A DNA stretch of 64,000 bases, from the NCBI RefSeq assembly GCF_000802205.1, contig NZ_CP012850.1, positions 3,064,587 through 3,128,586 on the forward strand, in the 5' to 3' direction. A model generated the notes under the pieces. It was not told the origin of the DNA. It saw nothing but the letters and a program-made list of their open reading frames with translations, and did no database searches. This stretch comes from Candidatus Nitrosocosmicus oleophilus. Lineage in GTDB: Archaea; Thermoproteota; Nitrososphaeria; Nitrososphaerales; Nitrososphaeraceae. The position numbers and the translations under genes were made by a program. Positions 35,996 through 45,210 of the stretch are shown here, one piece after another (positions within the stretch are counted from its first letter, which is position 1; each line of letters begins with the position of its first letter).

Positions 35996-36910
35996 TTATC
36001 TGGTTTGTCCTATCACATTATTGCCGTAATTAGTCTGTGTTTGGCTATTAAAGTTGTTGCATGATCCACTAGTACTACCGCCAGAAACACAAAGGCTACC
36101 TTGGTTTGCTGATTGGGATTGGCCTATACCTTGTGTTGCAGTATTGCCGCCACCTTTATATCCGCTGCCGCCTTGTTGGCCTGCTACATTGTTTCCGAAG
36201 TTGGTTTGCTCTTGGTTACTTAGGTTGTTGCAAGAGGCACTAGTATCATCGCCAGAAACACATAAGCTTCTTTGGTTTGCTGATTGGGATTGGCCTATAC
36301 CTTGTGTTGCAGTATTGCCGCTTCCGCTACCACTGCCGCCTTGTTGGCCTGCTACATTGTTTCCGAAGTTGGTTTGCTCTTGGTTACTTAGGTTGTTGCA
36401 AGAGGCACTAGTACTACCGCCAGAAACACAAAGGCTACCTTGGTTTGCTGATTGGGATTGGCCTATACCTTGTGTTGCAGTATTGCCGCCACCTTTATAT
36501 CCGCTGCCGCCTTGTTGGCCTGCTACATTGTTTCCGAAGTTGGTTTGCTCTTGGTTACTTAGGTTGTTGCATGAGCCGAAGGTGCCATCACCGCTTACAC
36601 AAACTGCACCTTGCTTTACTGATTGGGATTGGCCTATACCTTGTGTTGCAGTATTGCCGCTTCCGCTACCACTGCCGCCTTGTTGGCCTGCTACATTGTT
36701 TCCGAAGTTGGTTTGCTCTTGGTTACTTAGGTTGTTACAGGATATGAAGGTGTTCACACCTGAGAGACAAATTCCAAGCTGTGTAGCTAATTGCAGTTGT
36801 CCTATACCTTGAGTTACAGAATTTTGAGCAAAAACATTGTTATTTGTAGCCAGTAAAACTGGAGCTATAAATAATACAGATGCTATTGCAAGTACTGAAA
36901 GGGTTCTCAT
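35996..36910 (-). CDS. secreted five-repeat Gln/Asn/Gly-rich protein, curlin-like
   Basis: 304 residues: a signal peptide (MRTLSVLAIASVLFIAPVLL, cut after NNNVFAQ) followed by five repeats of about 55 residues. Each repeat has a strand-like NTATQGIGQSQSANQ, a C-x9-C pair (for example CVSGDGTFGSC), the near-invariant NNLSNQEQTNFGNNVAGQQ, and a Gly/Ser linker GGSGSGSG or GGSGYKGGG. The Q-x-N-x-G-x-N-x-A-x-Q spacing resembles curlin repeats that stack into beta-helical amyloid. The paired cysteines may lock each turn. It is monocistronic with its own terminator. An extracellular matrix or fibre role is inference; the repeats and signal are plain. Confidence 0.8.
   Translation of the reverse strand: MRTLSVLAIASVLFIAPVLLATNNNVFAQNSVTQGIGQLQLATQLGICLSGVNTFISCNNLSNQEQTNFGNNVAGQQGGSGSGSGNTATQGIGQSQSVKQGAVCVSGDGTFGSCNNLSNQEQTNFGNNVAGQQGGSGYKGGGNTATQGIGQSQSANQGSLCVSGGSTSASCNNLSNQEQTNFGNNVAGQQGGSGSGSGNTATQGIGQSQSANQRSLCVSGDDTSASCNNLSNQEQTNFGNNVAGQQGGSGYKGGGNTATQGIGQSQSANQGSLCVSGGSTSGSCNNFNSQTQTNYGNNVIGQTR
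36060..36750. repeat. direct repeats of about 165-170 bp within the curlin-like gene
   Basis: Four to five copies with long identical tracts (for example CCTTGTTGGCCTGCTACATT recurs in each copy). Two linker types alternate (encoding SGSGSG and SGYKGGG), suggesting duplication of a two-repeat unit. Confidence 0.85.
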
Positions 36911-37220
36911 TATGGTACATGTATCTTAACACATACATTTAACCTTTTCTTGAAATATCCATTTATCTTCTAAATAGCCAAACGAAATACAATTGTTGTA
37001 ATTACTATATAACAAATCGAAATTTGTCTTTAACAAATGAACTGGATTTATATATTTAGACAACTTTATATTTAATGATATAGATTTTAAATTATTAATT
37101 ACAGTATAATCTTATATTTTAACCAAGCTATAGCTATCTAAATTTTTTGTTTCAAGTATAATTTGAATTCTTCAATGATTCTTTAACATATATAAATAAG
37201 TAAGAGTATTATAAAACTGC
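36911..37220. other. divergent intergenic region with promoters
   Basis: 310 bp, very AT-rich. A TATA-like ATATATAAA at 37188-37196 serves the rightward GT2 gene. TTTATATATTTAG near 37047 has no gene close to it on the plus strand. No ORF supported. Confidence 0.45.
37188..37196 (+). promoter_or_regulatory. TATA box of the GT2/wecB unit
   Basis: ATATATAAA about 25 nt before the TTG start at 37221, typical spacing for a leaderless archaeal transcript. Confidence 0.5.
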
Positions 37221-38054
37221 TTGAAATTTCCAATAAGTGTCATAATCCCAATATTCAATGAAGAAAAAAGGATTAGAAAATGCCTGGAGCGATCTCTGGA
37301 ATATTGTACAGCTCAGGATTGGGATTTTGAAATTGTGATAGTAGAAGATGGATGTACTGATCAGTCCGTCATGATAGTAAAGGAATTTGAGAAGATAGAT
37401 AAGAGAATTATACTTGTCTCGTTAACCAAAAGATATGGTAAAGGTGGGTCAGTATTACGAGCTATTGATCATTGTACAAAGTCAAACATAGGATTTATGG
37501 ATGTTGACTTATCAGCTGACCCATCGGAATTTGAAAGATTGATTCCGTTTATTGAAAAGAACGACATAGTTATTGGTTCAAGAACTCTGCGTGGAAGTTT
37601 AGGTGTGGCAACAAGGCCTATTAGAAGAAAGCTCTTGTCATTTATGTATCATTTGTTTTTCAGCTGTCTATTTGATATCAAAATTCGTGATCTTCAATGT
37701 GGTTTTAAATTATTTAAAAAAAATTCATTGTCTAGAGTCTTGTCAGGAATAAGAGTTAATGGTTTCGCATTTGACACAGAGTTTTTGGTAATGAGCAAGT
37801 TGAATGGTTTGCAAATAAAAGAAGTCCCTATCGTTTGGCACCATGACAAAAATTCCAAGCTAAATCTATTTTCCACCATATTTAATATGTCCCGCGATTT
37901 ACTCAATATTTGGGTAAAGGCTTTCATGACACAATTACACGAGTGTTCGTCTCAGAAAGTCAAATTTGTTGCAAGACCAGTCATCCTATTTCAAGCAATT
38001 TCATATAACCCCTTCGCCAAACGTTCTATCAAGACAGATGTTCTAACGGGATAG
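37221..38054 (+). CDS. family 2 glycosyltransferase, dolichyl-phosphate sugar synthase-like
   Basis: 277 residues, TTG start, GT-A fold. SVIIPIFNEEKRIRKCLE at the N-terminus, VIVEDGCTDQS, then GKGGSVLRAI and the metal-binding FMDVDLSAD, all typical of Alg5/DPM1-type enzymes that load glucose or mannose on dolichyl phosphate. RDLQCGFKLF and VNGFAFDTEFLVMS are characteristic of this subfamily. There is no strong C-terminal membrane segment. The product would be the donor used by the GT-C proteins farther on. It is 11 bp upstream of wecB. Confidence 0.87.
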   Translation: MKFPISVIIPIFNEEKRIRKCLERSLEYCTAQDWDFEIVIVEDGCTDQSVMIVKEFEKIDKRIILVSLTKRYGKGGSVLRAIDHCTKSNIGFMDVDLSADPSEFERLIPFIEKNDIVIGSRTLRGSLGVATRPIRRKLLSFMYHLFFSCLFDIKIRDLQCGFKLFKKNSLSRVLSGIRVNGFAFDTEFLVMSKLNGLQIKEVPIVWHHDKNSKLNLFSTIFNMSRDLLNIWVKAFMTQLHECSSQKVKFVARPVILFQAISYNPFAKRSIKTDVLTG

Positions 38055-38065
38055 GAGTAATCACC

Positions 38066-39187
38066 ATGTTTGCGATTGTAACAGGCACAAGACCCGAAAT
38101 TATCAAAATGTTTCCAATAATGAAACAGATGGACAGACATAATATTGATTATAAGTATATTCATACAGGCCAACACTTTGATGTTTCATTGTCAACACAA
38201 TTTCTTAATGAGTTCTCTATCCCCCATCCTGACTATAGTATCGATTTGTTCGACTCAAAAATAAATCCAACCCTTCAAATTCCAGAAATGATGATAAAAC
38301 TAGATAAGTTGTTTAGAGAAGAAAATTTTGACGGTGTAATAGTACAAGGTGATACCAATAGTGTTTTAGCTGCGTCACTAGTTTCTACACAACATAACAT
38401 ACCAATTTATCATGTAGAATCAGGATTACGATGTTTTGATTACAGTATGCAGGAGGAGCGAAATCGATTATTAGTAGATCACATGTCAGATGTTCTTTTT
38501 GCTTCAACTGCAGTTTCCAAAAAAAATCTCGAGAATGAAAATGTAAAGGGAAAGATATATGTCGTTGGGAACACAGTTATGGATGCAATAAGCATAATTT
38601 CGAATAGCGAAATGAGCGCTCTAAATGATGAAAAACCAATTGATAAAATTGTATCTGAAGAATATGTAGCAGTAACATTACACCGACATGAAAATTTGTC
38701 AAATAGAGATTTCTTGTACAACTTTTTTAGTGGATTACATGAATCTAACTTAAATTATATATTTCCTATACATCCCCATACTTTAAAACAAATGAAGAAA
38801 TTTAAGTTGGATTATTTTCTTAGAGATAGAATAAAAATCGTCCCACCATTAGGATATACTAAATTTCTGAATTTATTGAAAAAGAGTAAATTTGTAATAA
38901 CTGACTCCGGCGGGATTCAAGAAGAAATTACGTCCCATTTAGTAAACAAATGTGCTATTGTGGTAAGACCTAATACGGAACGACCAGAGTCAATAGAATC
39001 GGGACATTCCAGATTGCTTAGTGATTTTAGTAAGAATAAATTAGAGAACGAAATTTATAAACTCAATAATGATCTAGAACACGGAATTAATTTTAGAGCC
39101 AGCCCATATGGCGTTGGTAACAGTGCCCAAAGGATCGTGAATGTGTTATTAGAACATTATCAACCGGTTTCAAAGATATTGAATTAA
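38066..39187 (+). CDS. wecB: UDP-N-acetylglucosamine 2-epimerase (non-hydrolysing)
   Basis: 373 residues. Interconverts UDP-GlcNAc and UDP-ManNAc, supplying ManNAc-type sugars for surface glycans. Family signatures: VTGTRPEIIKMFPI, HTGQHFDVSLS, VIVQGDTNSVLAASLV, HVESGLRCFD, PEERNR-like MQEERNRLLVDHMSD, the HRHENL loop, and TDSGGIQEEI with the UDP-binding Ser/Glu. All key residues are present. Follows the GT2 gene with an 11-bp gap and belongs to the same operon. Confidence 0.94.
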   Translation: MFAIVTGTRPEIIKMFPIMKQMDRHNIDYKYIHTGQHFDVSLSTQFLNEFSIPHPDYSIDLFDSKINPTLQIPEMMIKLDKLFREENFDGVIVQGDTNSVLAASLVSTQHNIPIYHVESGLRCFDYSMQEERNRLLVDHMSDVLFASTAVSKKNLENENVKGKIYVVGNTVMDAISIISNSEMSALNDEKPIDKIVSEEYVAVTLHRHENLSNRDFLYNFFSGLHESNLNYIFPIHPHTLKQMKKFKLDYFLRDRIKIVPPLGYTKFLNLLKKSKFVITDSGGIQEEITSHLVNKCAIVVRPNTERPESIESGHSRLLSDFSKNKLENEIYKLNNDLEHGINFRASPYGVGNSAQRIVNVLLEHYQPVSKILN

Positions 39188-39232
39188 GGTTGACTTTACG
39201 AATTTAGATAAGGAAAAGTCATAGTTTTCCTG

Positions 39233-40387
39233 TTAGATGAAAAACTCTATTTTTGAATGACGTACATCTTTGTTGTTATTTCTTTTATTCCAGAGGTCTA
39301 GTGCTTGTAAAGAAAACATGCTGCACCAAGTACAAGCAAAATTGGATTGCTCATTATACTTTATAGCTTTTTCTGAATTAATAAAAAAGCTCATTACTCT
39401 AACAAGAAGACTATCCATGGCCTTTTCTATTTTATCTCTAGGCAACTTCAAATAAACTTCCAATTCTTTACCATATAGGATTAGTAACCGTAGTAACTGT
39501 GAAGTACAATCGGCTTGATCATTTAAGTCGACATTGCTCCTTGGAACACCGCCCATGATTGTCATATTGGAAATGGCCCATTCAATTCCCTTCAATCCAT
39601 TAATTAACAATTTCCTATCGTTTTTTATAAACCCAACATATGTTAATCCTTCACAGGCATAAAGGTGTGGATGAAGGTAAATCTGGTCATTTTTATCTAG
39701 ATTATTCAAAAAACTACCTTCATCGTTCTGCATACTTGTTGCAAGTTCGCAAAGACTTCCACAAATTTTTAAATATGTCTCATTTCCGGTAATTCTATAT
39801 AAATCTATCAAACCAATTCCCAATTTAGCGTGATATGAGCCAATTTGAGTAGACCACTTTTCAGAGCCATAGTTTAAGGGTGACAAGTTTACATCTAATA
39901 GTGCATAACATAGTTGGTCATTCTTAAAGAAATATTTTATTAAGGCATTTGCTAATTTCTCTGCCATTTTAAGAACCACTTGATCTTTGGTAACTTTATA
40001 ATAATTTAAAAGACCAGCAAGAACCATGCCATTATCAAAAGAATAAATTTGATTTTCGATCATACCTTTTTCCGTAAAATTTTCATTTTTTCTCTTACCC
40101 GTATTTAATAAATTGTTAATCATATTTTTTTGAATGTATTCGACAGTTTGTTTCATGGCTTCTAAATATTCAACATCATTAGTCTCGGTATACAAGTAAC
40201 TAAAGCAACTTAATGAATAACCAGTAATTTCATTATATATATAAGGATACTTGCCTGCTTCATCCAATGCATCTAGATTTTTCCATCCGAAAAAACCTCC
40301 ACAATCTTCTCCTGCCGTAATCCTTATATCAGAATGCAAAAGCCAATTTTGCAGATCCTTTGCAAGTTCAAACTCTTTATTCTTCAA
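39233..40387 (-). CDS. alpha/alpha-barrel protein, sugar epimerase/glycoside-hydrolase-like
   Basis: 384 residues; TTG start directly after an in-frame stop. The repeating long helices separated by Gly-rich loops (GYSLSCFSYLYTETNDVEYL, GSYHAKLGIGLIDLYRIT, PHLYACEGLTYVGFI) are typical of six-hairpin glycosidase or GlcNAc-2-epimerase-like folds. No signal peptide, so cytoplasmic. WGKNL-type ITAGEDCGGFFGWKN near residues 23-36 may be part of the active site. The substrate is unknown, and the family is assigned by fold impression only. Confidence 0.6.
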   Translation of the reverse strand: MKNKEFELAKDLQNWLLHSDIRITAGEDCGGFFGWKNLDALDEAGKYPYIYNEITGYSLSCFSYLYTETNDVEYLEAMKQTVEYIQKNMINNLLNTGKRKNENFTEKGMIENQIYSFDNGMVLAGLLNYYKVTKDQVVLKMAEKLANALIKYFFKNDQLCYALLDVNLSPLNYGSEKWSTQIGSYHAKLGIGLIDLYRITGNETYLKICGSLCELATSMQNDEGSFLNNLDKNDQIYLHPHLYACEGLTYVGFIKNDRKLLINGLKGIEWAISNMTIMGGVPRSNVDLNDQADCTSQLLRLLILYGKELEVYLKLPRDKIEKAMDSLLVRVMSFFINSEKAIKYNEQSNFACTWCSMFSLQALDLWNKRNNNKDVRHSKIEFFI

Positions 40388-40573
40388 TTATCAATTCCAT
40401 ATATGCGCTCATATTTCTTTTTATTGCAAATTGTGAACTTTTAGTCGATTTTGCCCTTACTCAAGCTACTTATATAAAGGCCATAAATCGAACATTGGGA
40501 TTAGGTATGTTTAAGGTTTCCAATAGGAATAGAAACGTAATATTTTCGAAAATATATAGTCAGCCTATTATTG

Positions 40574-43500
40574 TTATGGTATTGGCTTTGTTTTACTTGT
40601 TTTATAATAATATATTGTTGCAGTAGCGGCTAAAATCAACAAAACAATAATGCTTATAGTTAACCCGGTATAAAACCAAGCCTGGGGTTCATATTCTAAA
40701 ACAATATCAAAACTACCAGTTTTATTAATCAAGAATCCATTAACTATTGAGAAAATAGGAACATTATCTATTTCCTTTTGAGACTGCGGATCATTACCAA
40801 CAATGCTAGCTTTCCACAATGGATCATAGGTTTCTGAAAATGACAAGACAAATGGTTTTGTTGCATTGTCTATTTTTATGATATGTTTTGTAGGATTAAT
40901 TTTGGAATAATTGCTCAGATATGCTGGTATGCTTTGATCACTAAAAGGTAGACTAGAGGTAGATGAGGAATAAGCATCATTTGTATCTGCATTTTCATTA
41001 CTGTTAATTGTATAAATCAGTGCAATATCTAACTTAGTTTTTGGATCAGGCATGGTTAACTTTATTTGATGTGTTCCTTTTGGCAGGTAGACAGTAGAAC
41101 CAATTGAAAACGTATTGTCTGAAGTTAAGGATGAGTTTGAGGATGAATTGTGGTTGGATTCATTATTAGAAAGACTCTGATAATCTCTTTCCACACCATC
41201 TATTACCAACTTAACTGGTTCATCTTTCAAGTCTCCTGTACCATTATCATAAAACTGGAAATCAAAGGAATAACTACCACTTTTTATTATATCGATATCC
41301 TTCTGTAATGTGTACCCCATACTACTGTTGTCCATGATTGTATTCATAGTTTCTGTACCTGTATCAGCTGTGGCATTGATAGCAGTAGTGGTAGTATTGG
41401 TGGTAGATGAAGTCATATTAGATTGATTTGATTCGCTAAATAGTGCATAGGATTTTATCGAATCAATATTTTCATCGTTTACCTTTATGTTATAACCATA
41501 GGAAGCGTTATTAACAACAGGAATAGATCTTGTTTGGACCAAGGAAGTTGAAGACGATGCATTACCATCTGTGTTATTCTGGATTAGACTTTCACGATGC
41601 ATATCAGCATAATATTCATCAGTATATCCAAGATTATTCAAATGAATACGTGGAATTATCTCTGTCACCTCAGTGTCATCTAAATAGAAGGTACTTTTTG
41701 AATTTGCATTAGGTAAGAACAGAAAAGCAACCTGGATAAATTCTGTATTACGTGGAGGTACAATGTCAATAGCGTATTCCTTTTCAAAGGAACCATTAAT
41801 GGGTTCAGAGACAGGATTTTCACTTATCAGATTATAATTCAAATCGTAAAAGTGCACTTCTGGGTGAAAATCGTTCATGTCAAATGCTTTAACTTTGGAC
41901 TTGAATTTTAGATTAGTGTCATCACCGATTGGTATATAATCTGTCTGTAAAATATTCCACGTATTCATACTATCGGGTGTAGATTGGTTTACATTAACTT
42001 TTAAACTGCTATTTCCTGCAATAGGATAATTTTCTTCCAAATTCTCTGAGTATAGTTCATCGCCAAATAATTCAAATGGATTGGTAGCATTCTCATAATC
42101 TTCAGAATAAACAGTTTTTTGACTTGTAGGTATTAGGTCAATAGATCTGATAGGATTAGTAGTTTGGGTATCATTACCGCTATTCTCAGGAGAAAATGGT
42201 TTGTACTTGTTTTCAAAATTTAATCTAAGTGAATCAACATTATCAGGCGTATTTAGTGTGCCATTAAACATGACAGTACCAGCTGTTGTATTATTGATTT
42301 TGTTTGGAGTCATAGTCATGGTATTATTTGAAATTGTAGTATCAAATAGCGGAACTAGTATAGAATTAGTGCTGTTACCAAAACTGTCAAAGTCGGCTTG
42401 ATCCATCAAATATATAATATTCATCTCACTAGTTTTATCCATAACAGCAGACATTGATTGTTCAAATTGGCTATGAGGAACTACTGCAAATGTGTTTATA
42501 GCATTAAAACCATTTACATTTTCGATGGTTAATTTGTGCGTACCTTTAGTCAAATTGCCTGACCATATTTTTTTCCATACAAACTTGTCGTTGTTGTCTG
42601 TGCCTTGAGTATTGATTTCATTTATTAAATCATCGTCTAGGAAAATCTTGATGTTTCCTCCTCTGAAATTCTCAAGATAGCGTATGAACAAGTCGTATTG
42701 ATCATCCTTGTCAATTTTAATAGGTATGTCAAGTTTGACACCTGAAGCTTGTGTTATAACTATACCCTTCCCATAATCTAAATCCCAATTATCTATTCCT
42801 ACTGGTTGTAAATAAGGATGGAATTCCCCATGTAATGAATCAATGGCATTGACTCTGGACCAAAATAGGGAGTGGTCATTATGAAAAGTATATTCAAAAG
42901 GTGAAACAAAGTAGTCATTAGGCATAAATGGAAATACAAGTCCTAAGAAAGATGGTTCCATGATTATGTTGTTAAAATAATTTAGAGAACTGATATTTTG
43001 TGATGGATTTTGATCCAAAAATAATACCGAAGAATTTGTGGAACTAAAGGACTTGATCTTATTAAGAAGGGATAATTTGTCTAAGCCTTGAACTACTCCA
43101 ATGTTGTTGTTGGTATTCATTATATCAATGGATGATGACTGATTTTTTGGTAATTTGAAGACGTCAAAAAATCCAATGTTCTTATCATGCTGTAAATCAC
43201 TCAAAGTATAAACCTTGTTCGAGAAAGACAAATCATCTTCTGATATTGTATCATTGTGATATATCAAATACGATGTACCGAAAGGATAAATGTAATTGCT
43301 GATACCTTCTTTTGTTTGATTATTTTGAATCAATTGGGTAAAATAATTATAGTAATTCTTTTGCACCGGATAAAAGATCTGATTGCTTGGAAGATCAGAT
43401 TCTAACTGATAAATGCCAGGTTGATTTGGACCGATTATTCCATGATTAAGACTCCAGTATGGCGGGGTCGCAGAGTAAGGCATAAAAAAGACCTTTTGAG

Positions 43501-44899
43501 TATCAAGGGTAGATAAGTAGTTGTTTAAATTATCAAAATCCTCTGGCAATTTTATGGAATTATAAATTTCATCCATCGTATAGTTATAAACCGGATATGC
43601 AAAAATAGCAATACTACCAATAATAATAACAATATAGATGGATGAGACAATGATGTTTTTAGATCGATTTGAAAACAGTTTGAAAATGAAAACTGAAAAT
43701 AAAGTTATGAAAAAAGAATAACTAAATGCTATCAAAAATGACCACTTATCAGGGTCTCTAAAAACCCAGGCAATCTTTCCAAGTATAGGTGTGGAAAATA
43801 AAATACTAAAATAATCAATCCGAATGTTTGTTCCCATAGCCAGCACAAATCCAATTACAAAAAAAACAAACAAAATAAGAGAATATTTTATTTTTTTAAC
43901 CCAAAGAATGAAAGATAGTATAGCTAATACTGGAAACAGGTAGATAGTAAATAACCACAAAGAATGCAGGATAGATGTAGGAGGCGATGGTTCATAATTG
44001 ACTCCAAAATTTATCCAGTCAGCAGTGAGAGTCAGAGTGTTTAATAACGCACTATCTCTGCTTAATAGGTCTGTTATCTCTAAATTCAAAACATATGTGG
44101 GTGCAATTAATTCAGAGGAGGTGACCGAACTCAGAACATACGGTAGAATCCAGTACAGATTTACTACAACAAAAAGAGAAAATAAAGATACCAGTGTTAT
44201 TGTGGAATGTAATACTGGTTTGAATTTCCTTTTGCTAAGATAGTAAACAAAAAATGAAAGAAAAGTAATTGTCAAAATTATTCCATAAAATATCACCATG
44301 TGTGGAGTAGATGAAGCGATGATAGAAGTTAAGGCAGCTATTATTATGTATTTAAACTTGAACCGCTGAAATGAAAAAACAAGAGATACAAAAAAGATAG
44401 GCAAAATAGAATATCCAATCCATAAGTAGTAATGATCTATTCGATTAAATGACCAGACATTATACGCATAAAAAATGCTACCAATGATCAGCGCTATACT
44501 TAACTTTAATTCAGTAATTCCTTGAATCTTATTTTTTAGCAAATAAAAAAATGAAAAATAAAATGAAAATGAACATAACGAAAAACCCAGTATAATCATT
44601 ATTTTGGTAGATGCTTCAAAACTAACAGAAAATAAAGAGAGAAGAGCCCAGATTCCTATCATTGGAAATCTTGCCAAATTCTCAAAACCAGAATAGCTAC
44701 CTTTATCTATCCATAGCCAAAGCCTCTCAAAGGAATAATGAGAGGTATCAAAAGAAGGAAAATCTCCACCGATTAATACGCCAGATTGAACAAATAATCT
44801 AATAGAGATAATAAAAATTGGAACTAGTAATACAAGAAATAGATATTTTTGAACATAATGGTTAGAAGTACCTTGGCTGAGTGAATCTTTCTTGTACAT
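40574..44899 (-). CDS. large GT-C-like membrane glycosyltransferase, copy A of a mosaic pair
   Basis: 1441 residues. The N-terminal half (about residues 18-445) holds about 12 membrane segments. The first outer loop has the motif GGDFPSF, the likely catalytic Asp region of GT-C/YfhO-type enzymes. A soluble ectodomain (about 460-1400) follows, rich in Asn/Ser/Thr sequons. It includes a carbohydrate-binding-like beta domain (DQYDLFIRYLENFRGGN, KGTHKLTIENVNGFNAIN). One final membrane helix (about 1412-1432) and a short basic tail end the protein. It probably transfers sugar from a polyprenyl donor to surface glycans. Copy B at 54266-58651 is the same gene with long identical tracts and sharply bounded different patches. 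Confidence 0.8.
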   Translation of the reverse strand: MYKKDSLSQGTSNHYVQKYLFLVLLVPIFIISIRLFVQSGVLIGGDFPSFDTSHYSFERLWLWIDKGSYSGFENLARFPMIGIWALLSLFSVSFEASTKIMIILGFSLCSFSFYFSFFYLLKNKIQGITELKLSIALIIGSIFYAYNVWSFNRIDHYYLWIGYSILPIFFVSLVFSFQRFKFKYIIIAALTSIIASSTPHMVIFYGIILTITFLSFFVYYLSKRKFKPVLHSTITLVSLFSLFVVVNLYWILPYVLSSVTSSELIAPTYVLNLEITDLLSRDSALLNTLTLTADWINFGVNYEPSPPTSILHSLWLFTIYLFPVLAILSFILWVKKIKYSLILFVFFVIGFVLAMGTNIRIDYFSILFSTPILGKIAWVFRDPDKWSFLIAFSYSFFITLFSVFIFKLFSNRSKNIIVSSIYIVIIIGSIAIFAYPVYNYTMDEIYNSIKLPEDFDNLNNYLSTLDTQKVFFMPYSATPPYWSLNHGIIGPNQPGIYQLESDLPSNQIFYPVQKNYYNYFTQLIQNNQTKEGISNYIYPFGTSYLIYHNDTISEDDLSFSNKVYTLSDLQHDKNIGFFDVFKLPKNQSSSIDIMNTNNNIGVVQGLDKLSLLNKIKSFSSTNSSVLFLDQNPSQNISSLNYFNNIIMEPSFLGLVFPFMPNDYFVSPFEYTFHNDHSLFWSRVNAIDSLHGEFHPYLQPVGIDNWDLDYGKGIVITQASGVKLDIPIKIDKDDQYDLFIRYLENFRGGNIKIFLDDDLINEINTQGTDNNDKFVWKKIWSGNLTKGTHKLTIENVNGFNAINTFAVVPHSQFEQSMSAVMDKTSEMNIIYLMDQADFDSFGNSTNSILVPLFDTTISNNTMTMTPNKINNTTAGTVMFNGTLNTPDNVDSLRLNFENKYKPFSPENSGNDTQTTNPIRSIDLIPTSQKTVYSEDYENATNPFELFGDELYSENLEENYPIAGNSSLKVNVNQSTPDSMNTWNILQTDYIPIGDDTNLKFKSKVKAFDMNDFHPEVHFYDLNYNLISENPVSEPINGSFEKEYAIDIVPPRNTEFIQVAFLFLPNANSKSTFYLDDTEVTEIIPRIHLNNLGYTDEYYADMHRESLIQNNTDGNASSSTSLVQTRSIPVVNNASYGYNIKVNDENIDSIKSYALFSESNQSNMTSSTTNTTTTAINATADTGTETMNTIMDNSSMGYTLQKDIDIIKSGSYSFDFQFYDNGTGDLKDEPVKLVIDGVERDYQSLSNNESNHNSSSNSSLTSDNTFSIGSTVYLPKGTHQIKLTMPDPKTKLDIALIYTINSNENADTNDAYSSSTSSLPFSDQSIPAYLSNYSKINPTKHIIKIDNATKPFVLSFSETYDPLWKASIVGNDPQSQKEIDNVPIFSIVNGFLINKTGSFDIVLEYEPQAWFYTGLTISIIVLLILAATATIYYYKTSKTKPIP

Positions 44900-45210
44900 A
44901 AAAATTTAAAGTTAATGAAAATGTCATTTGGTCCAATAAAAATCATCTGCTCGTCATATTTAATGTAAGCTCGATGGTAAAACTGCCATTTTAAGTATAG
45001 CGACATCACGTTCAAAATACTTCTTTAGCAAATAGGGAACTCAATCAAAAAAGATAAACAAAAGTGCATGTGACAAAAAGACTGTTGAATCGGTATGGAT
45101 CCCCTAAAATAAGGTTCTCAATTTACTTTGTTGTGAGATAGCATTATAACCCATTTTCTCCAAAACTATAATAGATTTATTAAACAATAATTCAGAATCT
45201 AAGTTAAGTA
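44900..45210. other. divergent intergenic region
   Basis: 311 bp, AT-rich, with no supported ORF. Its left part (to about 44950) resembles the region upstream of copy B, including a shared TTTGGTCCAATAAAAATCAT stretch. The promoters of both flanking genes should lie here. Confidence 0.5.

Noticed and set aside
36054-36812. 252-codon plus-strand frame rich in Pro, Trp and Cys
   Set aside because: Antisense of the curlin-like repeat gene, which has a signal peptide and a terminator on the minus strand.
44824-45015. Leftward 63-codon frame overlapping the start of GT-C copy A
   Set aside because: It overlaps the start of copy A in another frame. Its MIFIGPN part matches the 5' extension of copy B out of frame, showing this region is untranslated rather than a gene.
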